This document shows, one piece after another, positions 8,167 through 17,694 of a stretch of 64,000 nt of DNA. The translations under genes and the position numbers were made by a program. The stretch spans positions 1 to 64,000 of the IMG/VR virus record IMGVR_UViG_3300032116_010476. The stretch is one strand, 5' to 3'. This DNA is from a virus. Every line of letters begins with the position of its first letter. The first letter of the stretch is position 1. The notes beneath the pieces are model-generated. The model made no database searches. It was given only the letters and a program-made list of their open reading frames with translations, and was not told the origin of the DNA.

Positions 8167-8852
8167 AAATTCAAATATTAAAAAATGAAACATATCAAAC
8201 AGTGGATAACCTGCCTAAGAAAGGAACTGATAGAGCAACAGGTTATGATATCATCGCAACGAGTGGACCTGAAATTGTTGGTGAAAAAAATTATGAAATT
8301 GGAGGATATAAACGTATTGACTATATTCAATATCGCACTAATCTAAAACTTGCAGTTCAAAAAGATCGTGTATATAGTAATTTTGGTTATACAGATATCG
8401 ATCATGATGTACTTGCATTTCCTCGTAGCAGTGTCAGTAAATACAATTTAATCCTAGCTAACTGTATTGGATTGGTTGATGCAGATTATCGTGGTGAAGT
8501 TCTACTTCGATTTAAGTATATATTTCAACCAGAGGATTATAGTATTATTTCCCAACAAATTGTGGGCAACGTCAACGAAACTAAGATTTACAATATGGGT
8601 GATAAAATCTGTCAACTTAAAGTTACCAGAGTTGAAAACATCGAATTTGTTCTTGTTGACGAATTAGATGCTACAAATCGTGGTGAAGGTGGATTTGGAA
8701 GTACAGATACAAACACACCACCCGCAACACAACCAAAGTCCGGAAAAACTATTGAAGATTTAATGAAACAAAAGGAAGGGTACTTTGCATCTAATGCGCA
8801 AAAGTATTCTGACATGATCAAGGAAAGAGACAACAAACTTTTTGGAAATTAA
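8163..8852 (+). CDS. dut: dUTP pyrophosphatase-like (trimeric dUTPase) with C-terminal extension
   Basis: 229 aa. The five dUTPase motifs are visible: ATGYDIIA (motif 1, D for substrate metal), PRSSVSKY (motif 2), LVDADYRGEV (motif 3), GDKICQLKV (motif 4) and GEGGFGSTD (motif 5, the P-loop-like C-terminal arm). The enzyme converts dUTP to dUMP and keeps uracil out of phage DNA. It is longer than the usual 150 aa: there is an insert between motifs 1 and 2, and about 45 residues follow motif 5, ending in a charged helix. It overlaps the preceding glycosyltransferase by ATGA and sits oddly inside the sugar cluster. Confidence 0.9.
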   Translation: MKIQILKNETYQTVDNLPKKGTDRATGYDIIATSGPEIVGEKNYEIGGYKRIDYIQYRTNLKLAVQKDRVYSNFGYTDIDHDVLAFPRSSVSKYNLILANCIGLVDADYRGEVLLRFKYIFQPEDYSIISQQIVGNVNETKIYNMGDKICQLKVTRVENIEFVLVDELDATNRGEGGFGSTDTNTPPATQPKSGKTIEDLMKQKEGYFASNAQKYSDMIKERDNKLFGN

Positions 8853-8853
8853 T

Positions 8854-10167
8854 ATGAGCAAACCATTATGTGTTATACAAGGTCCAGTCTTTAGTCGCAG
8901 TGGCTATGGAGATTGGGCAAGAGAAGTTGCTAAAAGCATTCTTCGTTACAATAAATTCGATCTTCGCATCGCAACAACAAAGTGGGGTGGAAATCCCATC
9001 AAACGTTTTCAGGATGAATTGGATTCAAATGATCCACTCAATCTTGCATTGTTCGATAAGATGTTGAAAGAACCTTTGAATAGACAACCAGACTTGTTTA
9101 TTCAGATCTCAATACCCAATGAGTTCAAACCAATTGGCAAGTACAACATTGGAATGACCGCTGGTATTGAAACCACCGCTGCAGCTGGAGAGTGGATCGA
9201 AGGATTGAACAAGATGGACATGAATATTGTCACATCACGTCATTCCAAGAAGGTCTTTGACGATGCAGACTATACCAAGGAATATAAGGATGGTAGTGGA
9301 CGTAAAGAACAACTACGTAATACCAAACCAATCGAAGTGTGTTTCTGGGGTGCCAATACCGATATCTACAAGATCACCGATCAAAAGGTTGATTCTGTCG
9401 AAACGGTAATGAGTCAGATTCCTGAAAACTTTGCGTTTTTGTTCGTTGGTCAATGGACACATGATAATCCATTTCATGATCGTAAAGACATTGGCAACTT
9501 AATTAAGACATTCTTGAACACATTTAAGAACCGTCCTCAAAAGCCATGTTTGATTCTAAAGACCAGCGGTACAAACTATTCAAAGGTCGATAAAGATGCT
9601 ATCTTGAAGAAAATCAAAATCGCAGAATCACAGGTTGATGGTGATAAACCAAACGTGTATTTGATTCACGGTGAACTAAATGATGTGGAAATGAACGCTC
9701 TTTTCAACCATGAAAAGGTGAAGTGTCACGTTAGTTTCACACACGGTGAGGGTTTTGGTCATCCATTGTTGTTAGCATCTCTTAGCGGAAAACCCATACT
9801 TGCATCAGATTGGAGTGGTCACTTGGATTTCTTGGATTCTAATAGAGAGTGTTTGTTGCCAGGAAAGGTGGATGTAATCAATCCGGCATCAGCTAACCAA
9901 TGGTTAATCAAGGAATCTGCGTGGTTTACTGTGTCATACAGTCTGGCAGAAGAACGGTTGAAACAGTATTATTTCAGCATGAATCAAAAGACCAAGGATA
10001 ATGCTATTGCTTTAGCCGAACGTAATGCTCAACTATTTTCAACTCAAGCAATGGATCAAAAGTTACACGCTATTTTGGACAAGTATATTCCAGAATTTGC
10101 GGTTGAACAGAAAATCATGATTCCACAATTGAAGATGCCAAACAGTCCAAAACCAAACCTCAAATAA
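8854..10167 (+). CDS. glycosyltransferase, GT4 family
   Basis: 437 aa from ATG 8854; a TTG four codons upstream overlaps the dUTPase and is less likely. GT-B fold: the N-terminus has the glycine loop in GPVFSRSGYGDWAREV, and the C-domain has THGEGFGHPLLLASLSGKP, the GT4 E-x7-E region in which the second acid is replaced. FLFVGQWTHDNPF marks the strand at the start of the C-domain. It transfers a sugar from an activated nucleotide donor; the acceptor cannot be told. It is the second complete GT4-type unit of the cluster. Confidence 0.85.
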   Translation: MSKPLCVIQGPVFSRSGYGDWAREVAKSILRYNKFDLRIATTKWGGNPIKRFQDELDSNDPLNLALFDKMLKEPLNRQPDLFIQISIPNEFKPIGKYNIGMTAGIETTAAAGEWIEGLNKMDMNIVTSRHSKKVFDDADYTKEYKDGSGRKEQLRNTKPIEVCFWGANTDIYKITDQKVDSVETVMSQIPENFAFLFVGQWTHDNPFHDRKDIGNLIKTFLNTFKNRPQKPCLILKTSGTNYSKVDKDAILKKIKIAESQVDGDKPNVYLIHGELNDVEMNALFNHEKVKCHVSFTHGEGFGHPLLLASLSGKPILASDWSGHLDFLDSNRECLLPGKVDVINPASANQWLIKESAWFTVSYSLAEERLKQYYFSMNQKTKDNAIALAERNAQLFSTQAMDQKLHAILDKYIPEFAVEQKIMIPQLKMPNSPKPNLK

Positions 10168-10170
10168 CAT

Positions 10171-11379
10171 ATGGGAGCATATAGAGACAGATATTTGTTA
10201 GAACATACGTTGAAATTAAAAGAGAAATTTAAATCCAACGTTTTTATTGAAACTGGAACCAATGATGGAGATTCTATGGGAATTTTATCTCCTCATTTTC
10301 AGGAACTATATTCATGTGAAATCGTACCTGCAACGTATGAGTTGGCTAAAAACAACTTACAACATGCTAAAAACGTTACGGTGACAAATGAGTCATCTAT
10401 TACATTTTTGGAAACAATATGTCAGAAGTTTCAAGGACGAGAGGATGTAATCTTTTTCTTGGACGCCCATTGGGAAAAGTATTGGCCGTTGTTGGATGAA
10501 CTCAAAATCATCAAAAAGTATGGATTTGAATGTCCTATCATTATTCATGATTTTTATATCCCAGACGGTAAAGGTAATTCGAAGTTTAACTATGATTCAT
10601 ATGAAGATCAAAACTTGGACTTAAATTACGTCAAGAATGATATTTACAATGTATTCAATGGTAAATATGACATCTATTATCCAGACTACGTTACAGAACC
10701 GTCTGGATATGCGGTGTTTACTAAACAGTCAACTCCATTTGTGTCATTTCTTGTAACATGTCACAATGAAGGTGAACAACTGCGTAGTTTATTGACTCTC
10801 TTGTCAAAATACATTACCGGTAATGAAATCGTTGTGTTAGATGATTATTCAGATGACGAAGTTACACTCAATGTATTGAAAGACCACGAATTGGTTAATG
10901 GAATCAAAATTTCCAAACATCACCTAAATAAAGACTATGGTTCTCATAAGAACTTTGGAACTTCACAGTGTAGTGGCAAATACATATTTCAAATTGACGC
11001 AGATGAACTTCCCAACGAGATTCTTCTTGAAAATCTTAGAGACCTCATCGAATCAAACCTTAGTTGTGAAATGTTTTGGGTACCAAGAGTCAATAACTTT
11101 ATTGGTGTAACCTCAGAAGACATCAAAAATTATGGGTGGAGAGTCAATGAAAAGGGATATATCATGTGGCCTGACTATCAGTCCCGCATATACAAAAATC
11201 AACCTCATATTAAATGGGAACGTAAATTGCATGAAACCATCGTAGGATTCAAAGAGTTTACACGTATTCCTGCAATGGAAGAATTATCATTGTATCATAC
11301 AAAGACGATTGAAAAACAACGTAAAGATAATAGTAGATACATGAACGAATTCTCATTAGAAGATAATATTAGAAAGTGA
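10171..11379 (+). CDS. methyltransferase-like / GT2 glycosyltransferase fusion
   Basis: 402 aa with two domains. Residues 1-185 resemble a class I SAM-dependent methyltransferase: FIETGTNDGDSMG is glycine loop I, followed by CEIVPATYELAK and FFLDAHWE. Residues 188-402 are a GT-A domain of family GT2: VSFLVTCHNEGEQL, VLDDYSDDE and a QIDADE DxD motif at D276/D278. The fused enzyme could methylate and glycosylate the same glycan. Its stop overlaps the next start region. Confidence 0.8.
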   Translation: MGAYRDRYLLEHTLKLKEKFKSNVFIETGTNDGDSMGILSPHFQELYSCEIVPATYELAKNNLQHAKNVTVTNESSITFLETICQKFQGREDVIFFLDAHWEKYWPLLDELKIIKKYGFECPIIIHDFYIPDGKGNSKFNYDSYEDQNLDLNYVKNDIYNVFNGKYDIYYPDYVTEPSGYAVFTKQSTPFVSFLVTCHNEGEQLRSLLTLLSKYITGNEIVVLDDYSDDEVTLNVLKDHELVNGIKISKHHLNKDYGSHKNFGTSQCSGKYIFQIDADELPNEILLENLRDLIESNLSCEMFWVPRVNNFIGVTSEDIKNYGWRVNEKGYIMWPDYQSRIYKNQPHIKWERKLHETIVGFKEFTRIPAMEELSLYHTKTIEKQRKDNSRYMNEFSLEDNIRK

Positions 11380-11381
11380 TT

Positions 11382-12098
11382 ATGGAAAAAACTCCGGTAT
11401 ATTGTTTATACTCTCCTCAAATGGATGAAATATTTAACAAACACTTTTATCCATCATTTATAAAGTTTAATGAAAATAACTACGATCTTCGTATATTTGA
11501 AACTACTGTTGATGGAAATGGTGATTATAATACGGATGGATACATCGACTGTTTACATAATAAAACAAGATTGATGCTACAAACAACCAAAGAAAATCTG
11601 GGACGAAAAATTATATGGACAGATGTTGACATTAAATTCTTTTCTCCAATTGATTTAACATCATATGATAAAATGTTTACTGTTTTAAAAGAAGATGAAG
11701 ATCCATCAGATACATTTGTAAATCCAGCATTTTGTAAAATAGAATGTAACGATACGATGGTGGACTTTTTTGAAAAATTATTAACTAGTTGTAAACATAA
11801 TGATGTTCATGATATGGACGTTATTAATTACTTTTCGAATACCATTCCTTCAATAGAAATTGGTATATTTGATTTTAGATATCTTCAATATACGTCTTTA
11901 TCGTATAGAGATGACACGATACAATGTAACGTATGTTCAAATAACCATGGATGTTATAAATGTACACATCAACTATCAAATTTAGATACAATAGACACGT
12001 CGAAAATAATACTTTATCATGCAAATTGTACAATCAATACCGATAGATGTACCAGCATGGAACTAAAACTAGAACAACTAAATTATCTATCAAAATGA
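11382..12098 (+). CDS. GT-A type glycosyltransferase (nucleotide-sugar transferase-like)
   Basis: 238 aa from ATG 11382; an upstream GTG 11376 overlaps the previous stop. IIWTDVDIKFFSP carries a DVD metal-binding motif after a hydrophobic strand, as in nucleotide-diphospho-sugar transferases. The sequence ends in a Cys-rich loop (CNVCSNNHGCYKC) that may be a small zinc site, unusual for this class. Its last bases overlap the fucosyltransferase ATG (ATGA). Confidence 0.65.
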   Translation: MEKTPVYCLYSPQMDEIFNKHFYPSFIKFNENNYDLRIFETTVDGNGDYNTDGYIDCLHNKTRLMLQTTKENLGRKIIWTDVDIKFFSPIDLTSYDKMFTVLKEDEDPSDTFVNPAFCKIECNDTMVDFFEKLLTSCKHNDVHDMDVINYFSNTIPSIEIGIFDFRYLQYTSLSYRDDTIQCNVCSNNHGCYKCTHQLSNLDTIDTSKIILYHANCTINTDRCTSMELKLEQLNYLSK

Positions 12099-12907
12099 TT
12101 ACCATTACAATTGGACTAAATGGAAGATTTGGAAATCAAATGTTTCAATATGCATCATTGATGGGTATTGCAGATAAACAAAACTGTTTATATGGAATTG
12201 ACTATTCTATCGGAAATAAAATTCCTTGGTACGATTTTACTGACAATGAGATTGTTAACAAACAAACTTTTGTACTACCAAAAGCATTTCATCTATCTGC
12301 TTTACAATGTAATGAAAAATATAGAATGGTTCATGAAGGAAACCATTTTCATTTTAACCAAGAACTTTTTAACGTTGGTGATGATGTACATTTACATGGT
12401 TACTTTCAAACTGAAAAATATTTTAAACATATAGAATCAACAGTTAGATCCGAATTTACATTTAGACATGATATAGTTAATACAGTAAAAGAGTATTTAA
12501 AAGATAAACAATCATACGAAACTGTTTCTATTCATGTACGTAGAGGTGATTATGTACATTTATCACATCACGGTACATGTGATTTAACATATTATAGCAA
12601 TGCGTTAAGTCATTTTACCGATAAATCATATAATTTTATAGTGGTGTCAGATGATATCGAATGGGCAAAATCAACCTTTACCGGAAATGATAACTTTTTC
12701 GTATCCGAGTCTTGTAACCAATTTGTTGATATGTGCATTATGACCCAGTGTAGTCATAACATTATTGCCAACAGTACATTTAGTTGGTGGGGGGCGTGGT
12801 TGAACGCCAATCCAAATAAAAAAGTTATTGCACCTTCACGTTGGTTCGGTCCAGATGTAACTTTAAACACTAAAGATTTATATGTACCAAGTTGGATTGT
12901 AATATGA
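12095..12907 (+). CDS. alpha-1,2-fucosyltransferase (GT11)
   Basis: 270 aa, starting at the ATG overlapping the previous stop (ATGA); a longer frame starting at 12047 is not needed. The GT11 motifs are clear: GRFGNQMFQYA (residues 10-20), IHVRRGDY (146-153, the GDP-fucose binding HxRRGDY) and NSTFSWWGAWLN near the C-terminus. Family knowledge: GT11 enzymes transfer fucose from GDP-fucose to the 2-OH of galactose, making the H-type (Fuc-alpha1,2-Gal) epitope. No GDP-fucose synthesis genes are seen here, so the donor must come from the host or from outside this window. Two genes downstream lies a GT6 enzyme, whose mammalian relatives act on exactly this product. Confidence 0.93.
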   Translation: MITITIGLNGRFGNQMFQYASLMGIADKQNCLYGIDYSIGNKIPWYDFTDNEIVNKQTFVLPKAFHLSALQCNEKYRMVHEGNHFHFNQELFNVGDDVHLHGYFQTEKYFKHIESTVRSEFTFRHDIVNTVKEYLKDKQSYETVSIHVRRGDYVHLSHHGTCDLTYYSNALSHFTDKSYNFIVVSDDIEWAKSTFTGNDNFFVSESCNQFVDMCIMTQCSHNIIANSTFSWWGAWLNANPNKKVIAPSRWFGPDVTLNTKDLYVPSWIVI

Positions 12908-13734
12908 AAATTCCTAAAGAAATTCAAACAATACAAAAAGCAAAAACCATCACAGATGGTTTGATTCCATTACAAGAGTGTACGTTTATCATACCTGTTT
13001 GCATTGAAAGTGACGACAGAAAGAAAAACTTTAGCATAATATACGACTATCTACGTCGTAATTTTGAGACTAACATTATTGTTTATGAGTGTTCTAAAGA
13101 ACCAATCGTGTCATCTTTAATCAAAGACGATGTGACTTATATACATCAAAACATACCAGATGAATCGTTTCATAGAACACGATATTTAAACCGTATGTTG
13201 GCATTATCAGACACCACAGTTACAGTAAATTATGACGCTGACGTGATTCTCCCAATCGAATCTTACCTAATGGCATACAAAAAGATTACTCGTCAAAATC
13301 ATGACTTGGTATATCCATTTGCTATGGGAAAATTTCAAAAGAAGATTGGTACGTCTGGAAGAGAAAAGTTGTTAAACCAAGCGTCCGTGGTAGAACTCAC
13401 CTCTCAAGACTATTCAGATTGTGTTGCGGAATATGGTCATTGTCAATTTTTCAAAACATCATCATATAAAAAATACGGGTGGGAAAATGAAAACTTTATA
13501 TCGTATGGTCCAGAAGATCGTGAAAGATACGAACGGTTCAAAAAATTCAATACCACCGTTACACACCTTGATAAAGGATTTGTATATCACATAGAACATA
13601 GTCGTGGATCAGACTCTAGCGATAAAAATCCTTATTTCAAGTCGAACAATGATTTATATAAAAAATTGGGTGATATGAATCAAGATCAGTTAAATACCTA
13701 TTACAAAGACGTTGAGTATTTGAAGAATTATTAA
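12904..13734 (+). CDS. glycosyltransferase, galactosyltransferase-like GT-A
   Basis: 276 aa from ATG 12904, overlapping the fucosyltransferase stop. An N-terminal helix precedes FIIPVCIESDDRKKNF, the GT2-like start, then VNYDADVILP with a DAD metal site. FISYGPEDRERYERF matches the G-x-E-D catalytic motif seen in beta-galactosyl/GalNAc transferases and chondroitin polymerase-type domains. It could make the galactose-containing acceptor for the fucosyltransferase, but that is inferred from order only. Confidence 0.75.
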   Translation: MKIPKEIQTIQKAKTITDGLIPLQECTFIIPVCIESDDRKKNFSIIYDYLRRNFETNIIVYECSKEPIVSSLIKDDVTYIHQNIPDESFHRTRYLNRMLALSDTTVTVNYDADVILPIESYLMAYKKITRQNHDLVYPFAMGKFQKKIGTSGREKLLNQASVVELTSQDYSDCVAEYGHCQFFKTSSYKKYGWENENFISYGPEDRERYERFKKFNTTVTHLDKGFVYHIEHSRGSDSSDKNPYFKSNNDLYKKLGDMNQDQLNTYYKDVEYLKNY

Positions 13735-13737
13735 GTT

Positions 13738-14448
13738 ATGAAAATTGCCGTTATTACGTTAGCGACCAACAAATATAAATCATTTTTACATCCTTTGTGG
13801 ACTTCGGTTAAGAAACATTTCATACCAAGTGCGCAAAAGGATTTTTACTTTTTCACGGACGAAAAGTTAGAGTGGTTTGATGAATCGGTCAAATGGTATA
13901 AGATAGAACACCAACCTTGGCCATATATTACTTTGAAACGTTTTGAATTCATTTCATCGTGTATCAAAGAACTATCCGATTACGATTACGTGTTCTATAT
14001 TGATAGCGACATGGAATTTGTAGATACACTTCTCACATTTGATATTAACAATAAAAAATATTATGCAGTTTGTCATCCGTCAGTTGTCTCTAACTTAAAC
14101 TTCTGGCCAATAGAAACAAATCCAAATTCCACCGCATATATTCCAGAACGACACCGTTGTGTTTATGTTCAAGGATGTGTATGGGGAGCGAAAGGCAATC
14201 ACATAGAATATATGGTTAACGTGATGAAAAACAACATCGACACTGACCTTAAAAACAATATTATTGCTGTTTGGCATGATGAATCACATCTTAACAAGTT
14301 TATCGTAGACCATCGAAAAGAAGCTGCTATTTTAAGTCCGAGTATGGCATACCCAGAACATTGGAATTTGCCAGTTAACAAATTGATGATTCATAAAGAT
14401 AAAAACATGGAAGAATATCCACGATTCAAAGGAGCGTCACCTTCATGA
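13738..14448 (+). CDS. GT6 family glycosyltransferase (histo-blood-group ABO type)
   Basis: 236 aa, catalytic domain only, as in bacterial GT6. Seen: PWPYITLKRFEF, then YVFYIDSDMEF with DSD (D89/D91) in place of the mammalian DVD, and WHDESHLNK at 179-187. The last is almost identical to the ABO catalytic loop (WHDESHLNKY), followed by the LSP segment. Known family role: retaining alpha-1,3 transfer of Gal or GalNAc, in many members onto Fuc-alpha1,2-Gal. Many bacterial GT6 have NxN instead of DxD, so the metal site here is of the vertebrate type. A GT6 homologue is known from a cyanophage, so phage carriage has precedent. It starts 3 bp after the previous stop. Confidence 0.93.
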   Translation: MKIAVITLATNKYKSFLHPLWTSVKKHFIPSAQKDFYFFTDEKLEWFDESVKWYKIEHQPWPYITLKRFEFISSCIKELSDYDYVFYIDSDMEFVDTLLTFDINNKKYYAVCHPSVVSNLNFWPIETNPNSTAYIPERHRCVYVQGCVWGAKGNHIEYMVNVMKNNIDTDLKNNIIAVWHDESHLNKFIVDHRKEAAILSPSMAYPEHWNLPVNKLMIHKDKNMEEYPRFKGASPS

Positions 14449-15407
14449 AAATAGTTATATGGGGTCATCCTTTGTATTCGCATACACATTCGTATGTTCA
14501 TTCATCTTATTATAAGGCAGCATCTCACATGGGACATGAAGTTTATTGGTTTCATGACAAAGACTATCCCAAAGATTTTGATTACTCCAATTGTGTTTTT
14601 ATAACAGAAGGATTTGCAGACAACAACATTCCGTTGAATTCTAGCAGTACGTATTTTGTGATGTATTGTCCGTCACCCAAAAAGTATTTGAACGCTGGAG
14701 TTAAACGATATATTGATGTTCGATGTGCCGCTAAAAATCATAAGGACCATATACACGATTATTCAGTAGATAAAACTACCACTCAAAAAATAGGACCATC
14801 TTGTTATTATGTTCCTAAAACCAATCAAAAAGTACATATCAAAAACAATTATGTAGACTATACCATTGACGATTTTGATAAGTTCTACTTGAGTTGGGCA
14901 ACTAACCTATTACCAGAAGAATTTGATTTAAATGATGTTTATCGTCAACGAGAAAACTCCATTTATTTTTGTGGAAGTCTTTCCAACTCTGGTATATGTG
15001 AAAACATGAGCAATTGGCTTCCATTTATACAGGAATGTAAACGTAATAATATTACCTTTTATCATAATGATCCATGGAGAAATCCAATATCAGATGATAA
15101 AGTGAAAGAATTGGTACAAAAATCAATACTGGGAATTGATATTCGTGGATCAGAACATGCTAGAACCGGCATTGTTACGTGCAGAATATTCAAAAATGTT
15201 AGCTATGGTCATTTGGGTTTAACAAACTCTCAAGAGATATACAACGAAATGGAAGGACATTGTTTGTATCACTCAAATCCCGTGGAATTATTTAACATCG
15301 GTATGCAACATCGAACAGACTATGATTTCATAAAAAAATCAATGTTGTATGTAAAAGAAAATCATACCTATATAAACAGAATCAACAGTTTATTTTCAAT
15401 TTTATAA
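14445..15407 (+). CDS. putative GT-B glycosyltransferase
   Basis: 320 aa. The N-terminus KIVIWGHPLYSHTHSYVHSSY begins like a GT-B Rossmann domain. A C-terminal region with GHLGLTNSQEIYNE and VELFN resembles the donor-binding end of GT-B enzymes that lack the classic E-x7-E. No precise family is recognised. It overlaps the GT6 stop by ATGA. The role as a transferase rests partly on its neighbours. Confidence 0.55.
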   Translation: MKIVIWGHPLYSHTHSYVHSSYYKAASHMGHEVYWFHDKDYPKDFDYSNCVFITEGFADNNIPLNSSSTYFVMYCPSPKKYLNAGVKRYIDVRCAAKNHKDHIHDYSVDKTTTQKIGPSCYYVPKTNQKVHIKNNYVDYTIDDFDKFYLSWATNLLPEEFDLNDVYRQRENSIYFCGSLSNSGICENMSNWLPFIQECKRNNITFYHNDPWRNPISDDKVKELVQKSILGIDIRGSEHARTGIVTCRIFKNVSYGHLGLTNSQEIYNEMEGHCLYHSNPVELFNIGMQHRTDYDFIKKSMLYVKENHTYINRINSLFSIL

Positions 15408-15410
15408 TTT

Positions 15411-16016
15411 ATGTTTAAATCAGACGCTTTTCAAGATCAGTTTGTACACAAAATTCTTAACGGAAAACGTAATGGTTATTTCGTAGACATCGGAAGTTGT
15501 GGTGCAATTAATTCTAACAACACATACTTCTTTGAATCACTTGGATGGAAAGGTATATGCATAGAAATCGAAAAAGGTTATGCGGACAGTTATCATAGTA
15601 GATCGTGTACTTTTATAAATCAAAATGCATTAACCATCAATTATAAAGATTTATTTGAACACCAAAATTCTCCAAAATGGATAGATTATCTATCGGTGGA
15701 TATAGATGAACTTAGTATTGATGCTTTAAAACTATTGCCACATGACATATATAAATTCGGCGTTATCACCATTGAACATGACGGATACATTTATGGTGAC
15801 AAATATAGAAATCAACAACGTGATTTTTTGAATAATCTTGGATATCACCTATTAGGATCAAACGTTCGTGTACCAGATCGTCATTTTAGGTCGTTAAGCA
15901 CGTTAAATCATTTGAATAATAATGGATTTGAAGATTGGTGGATACATCCTACTTTAAATGTAAACAACTATAAATTTGATCAAATATTTCCGGAAGATTT
16001 GATTTCTCAAATATGA
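15411..16016 (+). CDS. FkbM-type SAM-dependent methyltransferase
   Basis: 201 aa. FVDIGSCGAINSNNTYFFE is the SAM glycine loop, WKGICIEIEKGY the acid that binds the ribose, and DYLSVDIDELSIDAL the FkbM-type strand 4, with a long C-terminal part. FkbM enzymes O-methylate sugars or polyketides. In a glycan operon this likely caps or decorates a sugar. It is the second of three methyltransferase-type domains in the cluster. Confidence 0.8.
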   Translation: MFKSDAFQDQFVHKILNGKRNGYFVDIGSCGAINSNNTYFFESLGWKGICIEIEKGYADSYHSRSCTFINQNALTINYKDLFEHQNSPKWIDYLSVDIDELSIDALKLLPHDIYKFGVITIEHDGYIYGDKYRNQQRDFLNNLGYHLLGSNVRVPDRHFRSLSTLNHLNNNGFEDWWIHPTLNVNNYKFDQIFPEDLISQI

Positions 16017-16951
16017 AAATATTCTTGGTTAACCATAAAATACAAAACTGCGGCGTATACCAATATGGTAAACGCGTATCGTCTATTATTTCCAAATCAA
16101 ATAACTTAGTTGTTCATTATTTGGAAATGGACAATCGTGAAGAATTTCAAAAAGAAGTTGACACTCATAAACCTCAAGTTATTGTATACAATCATCTTAC
16201 GGGTACGATGCCTTGGGTTGATAAAATGTATGTAGATGAACTACGTCAATTAGGCATCAAACAAGGAACGATAGTTCATAATGTTGCATATTCGACATTC
16301 TTTGATTTTTACTTACACCAAGACCCCAATTATCAACCAAATGAAAATAACTATCGTCTGTTGAGACCCTTGTTTGAATACACCAACAACCTTAATTTGA
16401 ATCCAAACGTACTTAAAATTGGATCTTTTGGATTTGGCTTTGCATCCAAACAATATGAAACGTTATGCGCATGTGTTAGAGATAACTTTTATAGGACAAC
16501 GTTTCCTATCGAACTACGATTACATCTAACACATTCTCATTTTTGTGAAAATACAAGAGATATTGAAACAATCAAATTTGTGGCAAATCGTATTATCAAC
16601 AATCCTAACATAACGTTGAAGATTACTACAAACTTTATAAGTGACGATGAATTATTAACATTTCTTGCTGGCAATGACCTTAATATCTTCTTCTACCAAA
16701 AATACACCAGTTATAACGGAATATCATCATCTATAGATTACGCTTTATCAGTCAAACGTCCGATTGCAATTTGTCGTAGTAATATGTTTTCACACATTTG
16801 GAATACTCAACCATCTATTTGTGCAGAAGATAATTCGTTAAAAGAAATCATAAATAACGGTTTTGGTCCGTTGGAAAAATACTATAATGAGTGGTCTCAT
16901 GAAAACTTCATTAAAGTTTTTGAAGACAATATTAATAATGTTATAAAATGA
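16013..16951 (+). CDS. putative GT-B glycosyltransferase
   Basis: 312 aa. The start KIFLVNHKIQNCGVYQYGKRV has the G-x-x-x-Y-G loop of GT-B enzymes, and NIFFYQKYTSYNGISSSIDYALSVKRPIAI has the layout of a GT4-type donor site with S replacing the acid. It overlaps the methyltransferase upstream and the next gene by ATGA. Donor and acceptor are unknown. Confidence 0.65.
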   Translation: MKIFLVNHKIQNCGVYQYGKRVSSIISKSNNLVVHYLEMDNREEFQKEVDTHKPQVIVYNHLTGTMPWVDKMYVDELRQLGIKQGTIVHNVAYSTFFDFYLHQDPNYQPNENNYRLLRPLFEYTNNLNLNPNVLKIGSFGFGFASKQYETLCACVRDNFYRTTFPIELRLHLTHSHFCENTRDIETIKFVANRIINNPNITLKITTNFISDDELLTFLAGNDLNIFFYQKYTSYNGISSSIDYALSVKRPIAICRSNMFSHIWNTQPSICAEDNSLKEIINNGFGPLEKYYNEWSHENFIKVFEDNINNVIK

Positions 16952-17694
16952 GTACGTTGGGTGTATTAGTTACGTGTTACAACGAAGTACGAGCATTGGA
17001 ATTTTCATTACCAATGTTCAGAAAAATATATCCATATTCCAAAATTTATCTAACCACAGAAAGTTCAAATACCAATTTTGATTCGTTGTTATCTTTAAAC
17101 AATATTAAAATAAACCATGTAGAAGATACAATGTATATAATCAAACAAGTAAACGATCAAAACTTTGTAGAACCATACTTTCAAGAAAAAATATTATTCG
17201 CAACACGTTCATTTTTAAACCGCGTCAAACAAGCAATAGAATTCTGTCAATCTGATTATTTATTGTTGATGGATCCTGATACTCTTGTTCGTGGTCCATT
17301 GTCTTTGCCAGAAGGTGCCAAATTATTGGGATCCAGAATTAACTGGGGATTGCCTTCGGCACTAAGAACTATACTTGCACAAACTCCCGGTGCGATTGAT
17401 ATTAACTGTTGGGGAGCAACCCCGGCAATAATCCATTGTGAAACCTTTTTAAAATCATATAAGTATGTGACCGAACAAGATCCTACTTTTTTACCACGTA
17501 TAACAAAAACATTTTACGCTGTTTTTGCACACGATGTAATACTTCCTATTTTATTTGCACTGCAAGGAGAACATGAAATATACAATCCGGAAATAATCGA
17601 ATGTCACAGAAACCATTATTGGAGACAGACCTCTCATCCTTTGGTTCATCAATTTAAATATCTTTATGACAACAATCGTAACGGCACTTTATAA
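16948..17694 (+). CDS. GT-A type glycosyltransferase
   Basis: 248 aa. GVLVTCYNEVRALEFSLPMF is a GT2-like start and YLLLMDPDTLVRGP gives a DPD metal motif (two Asp spaced by Pro). WGATPAIIHCETF and AHDVILPILFAL resemble the acceptor half. Its 3' end overlaps the next gene by about 28 nt in a different frame, the largest overlap in the cluster. Confidence 0.7.
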   Translation: MSTLGVLVTCYNEVRALEFSLPMFRKIYPYSKIYLTTESSNTNFDSLLSLNNIKINHVEDTMYIIKQVNDQNFVEPYFQEKILFATRSFLNRVKQAIEFCQSDYLLLMDPDTLVRGPLSLPEGAKLLGSRINWGLPSALRTILAQTPGAIDINCWGATPAIIHCETFLKSYKYVTEQDPTFLPRITKTFYAVFAHDVILPILFALQGEHEIYNPEIIECHRNHYWRQTSHPLVHQFKYLYDNNRNGTL

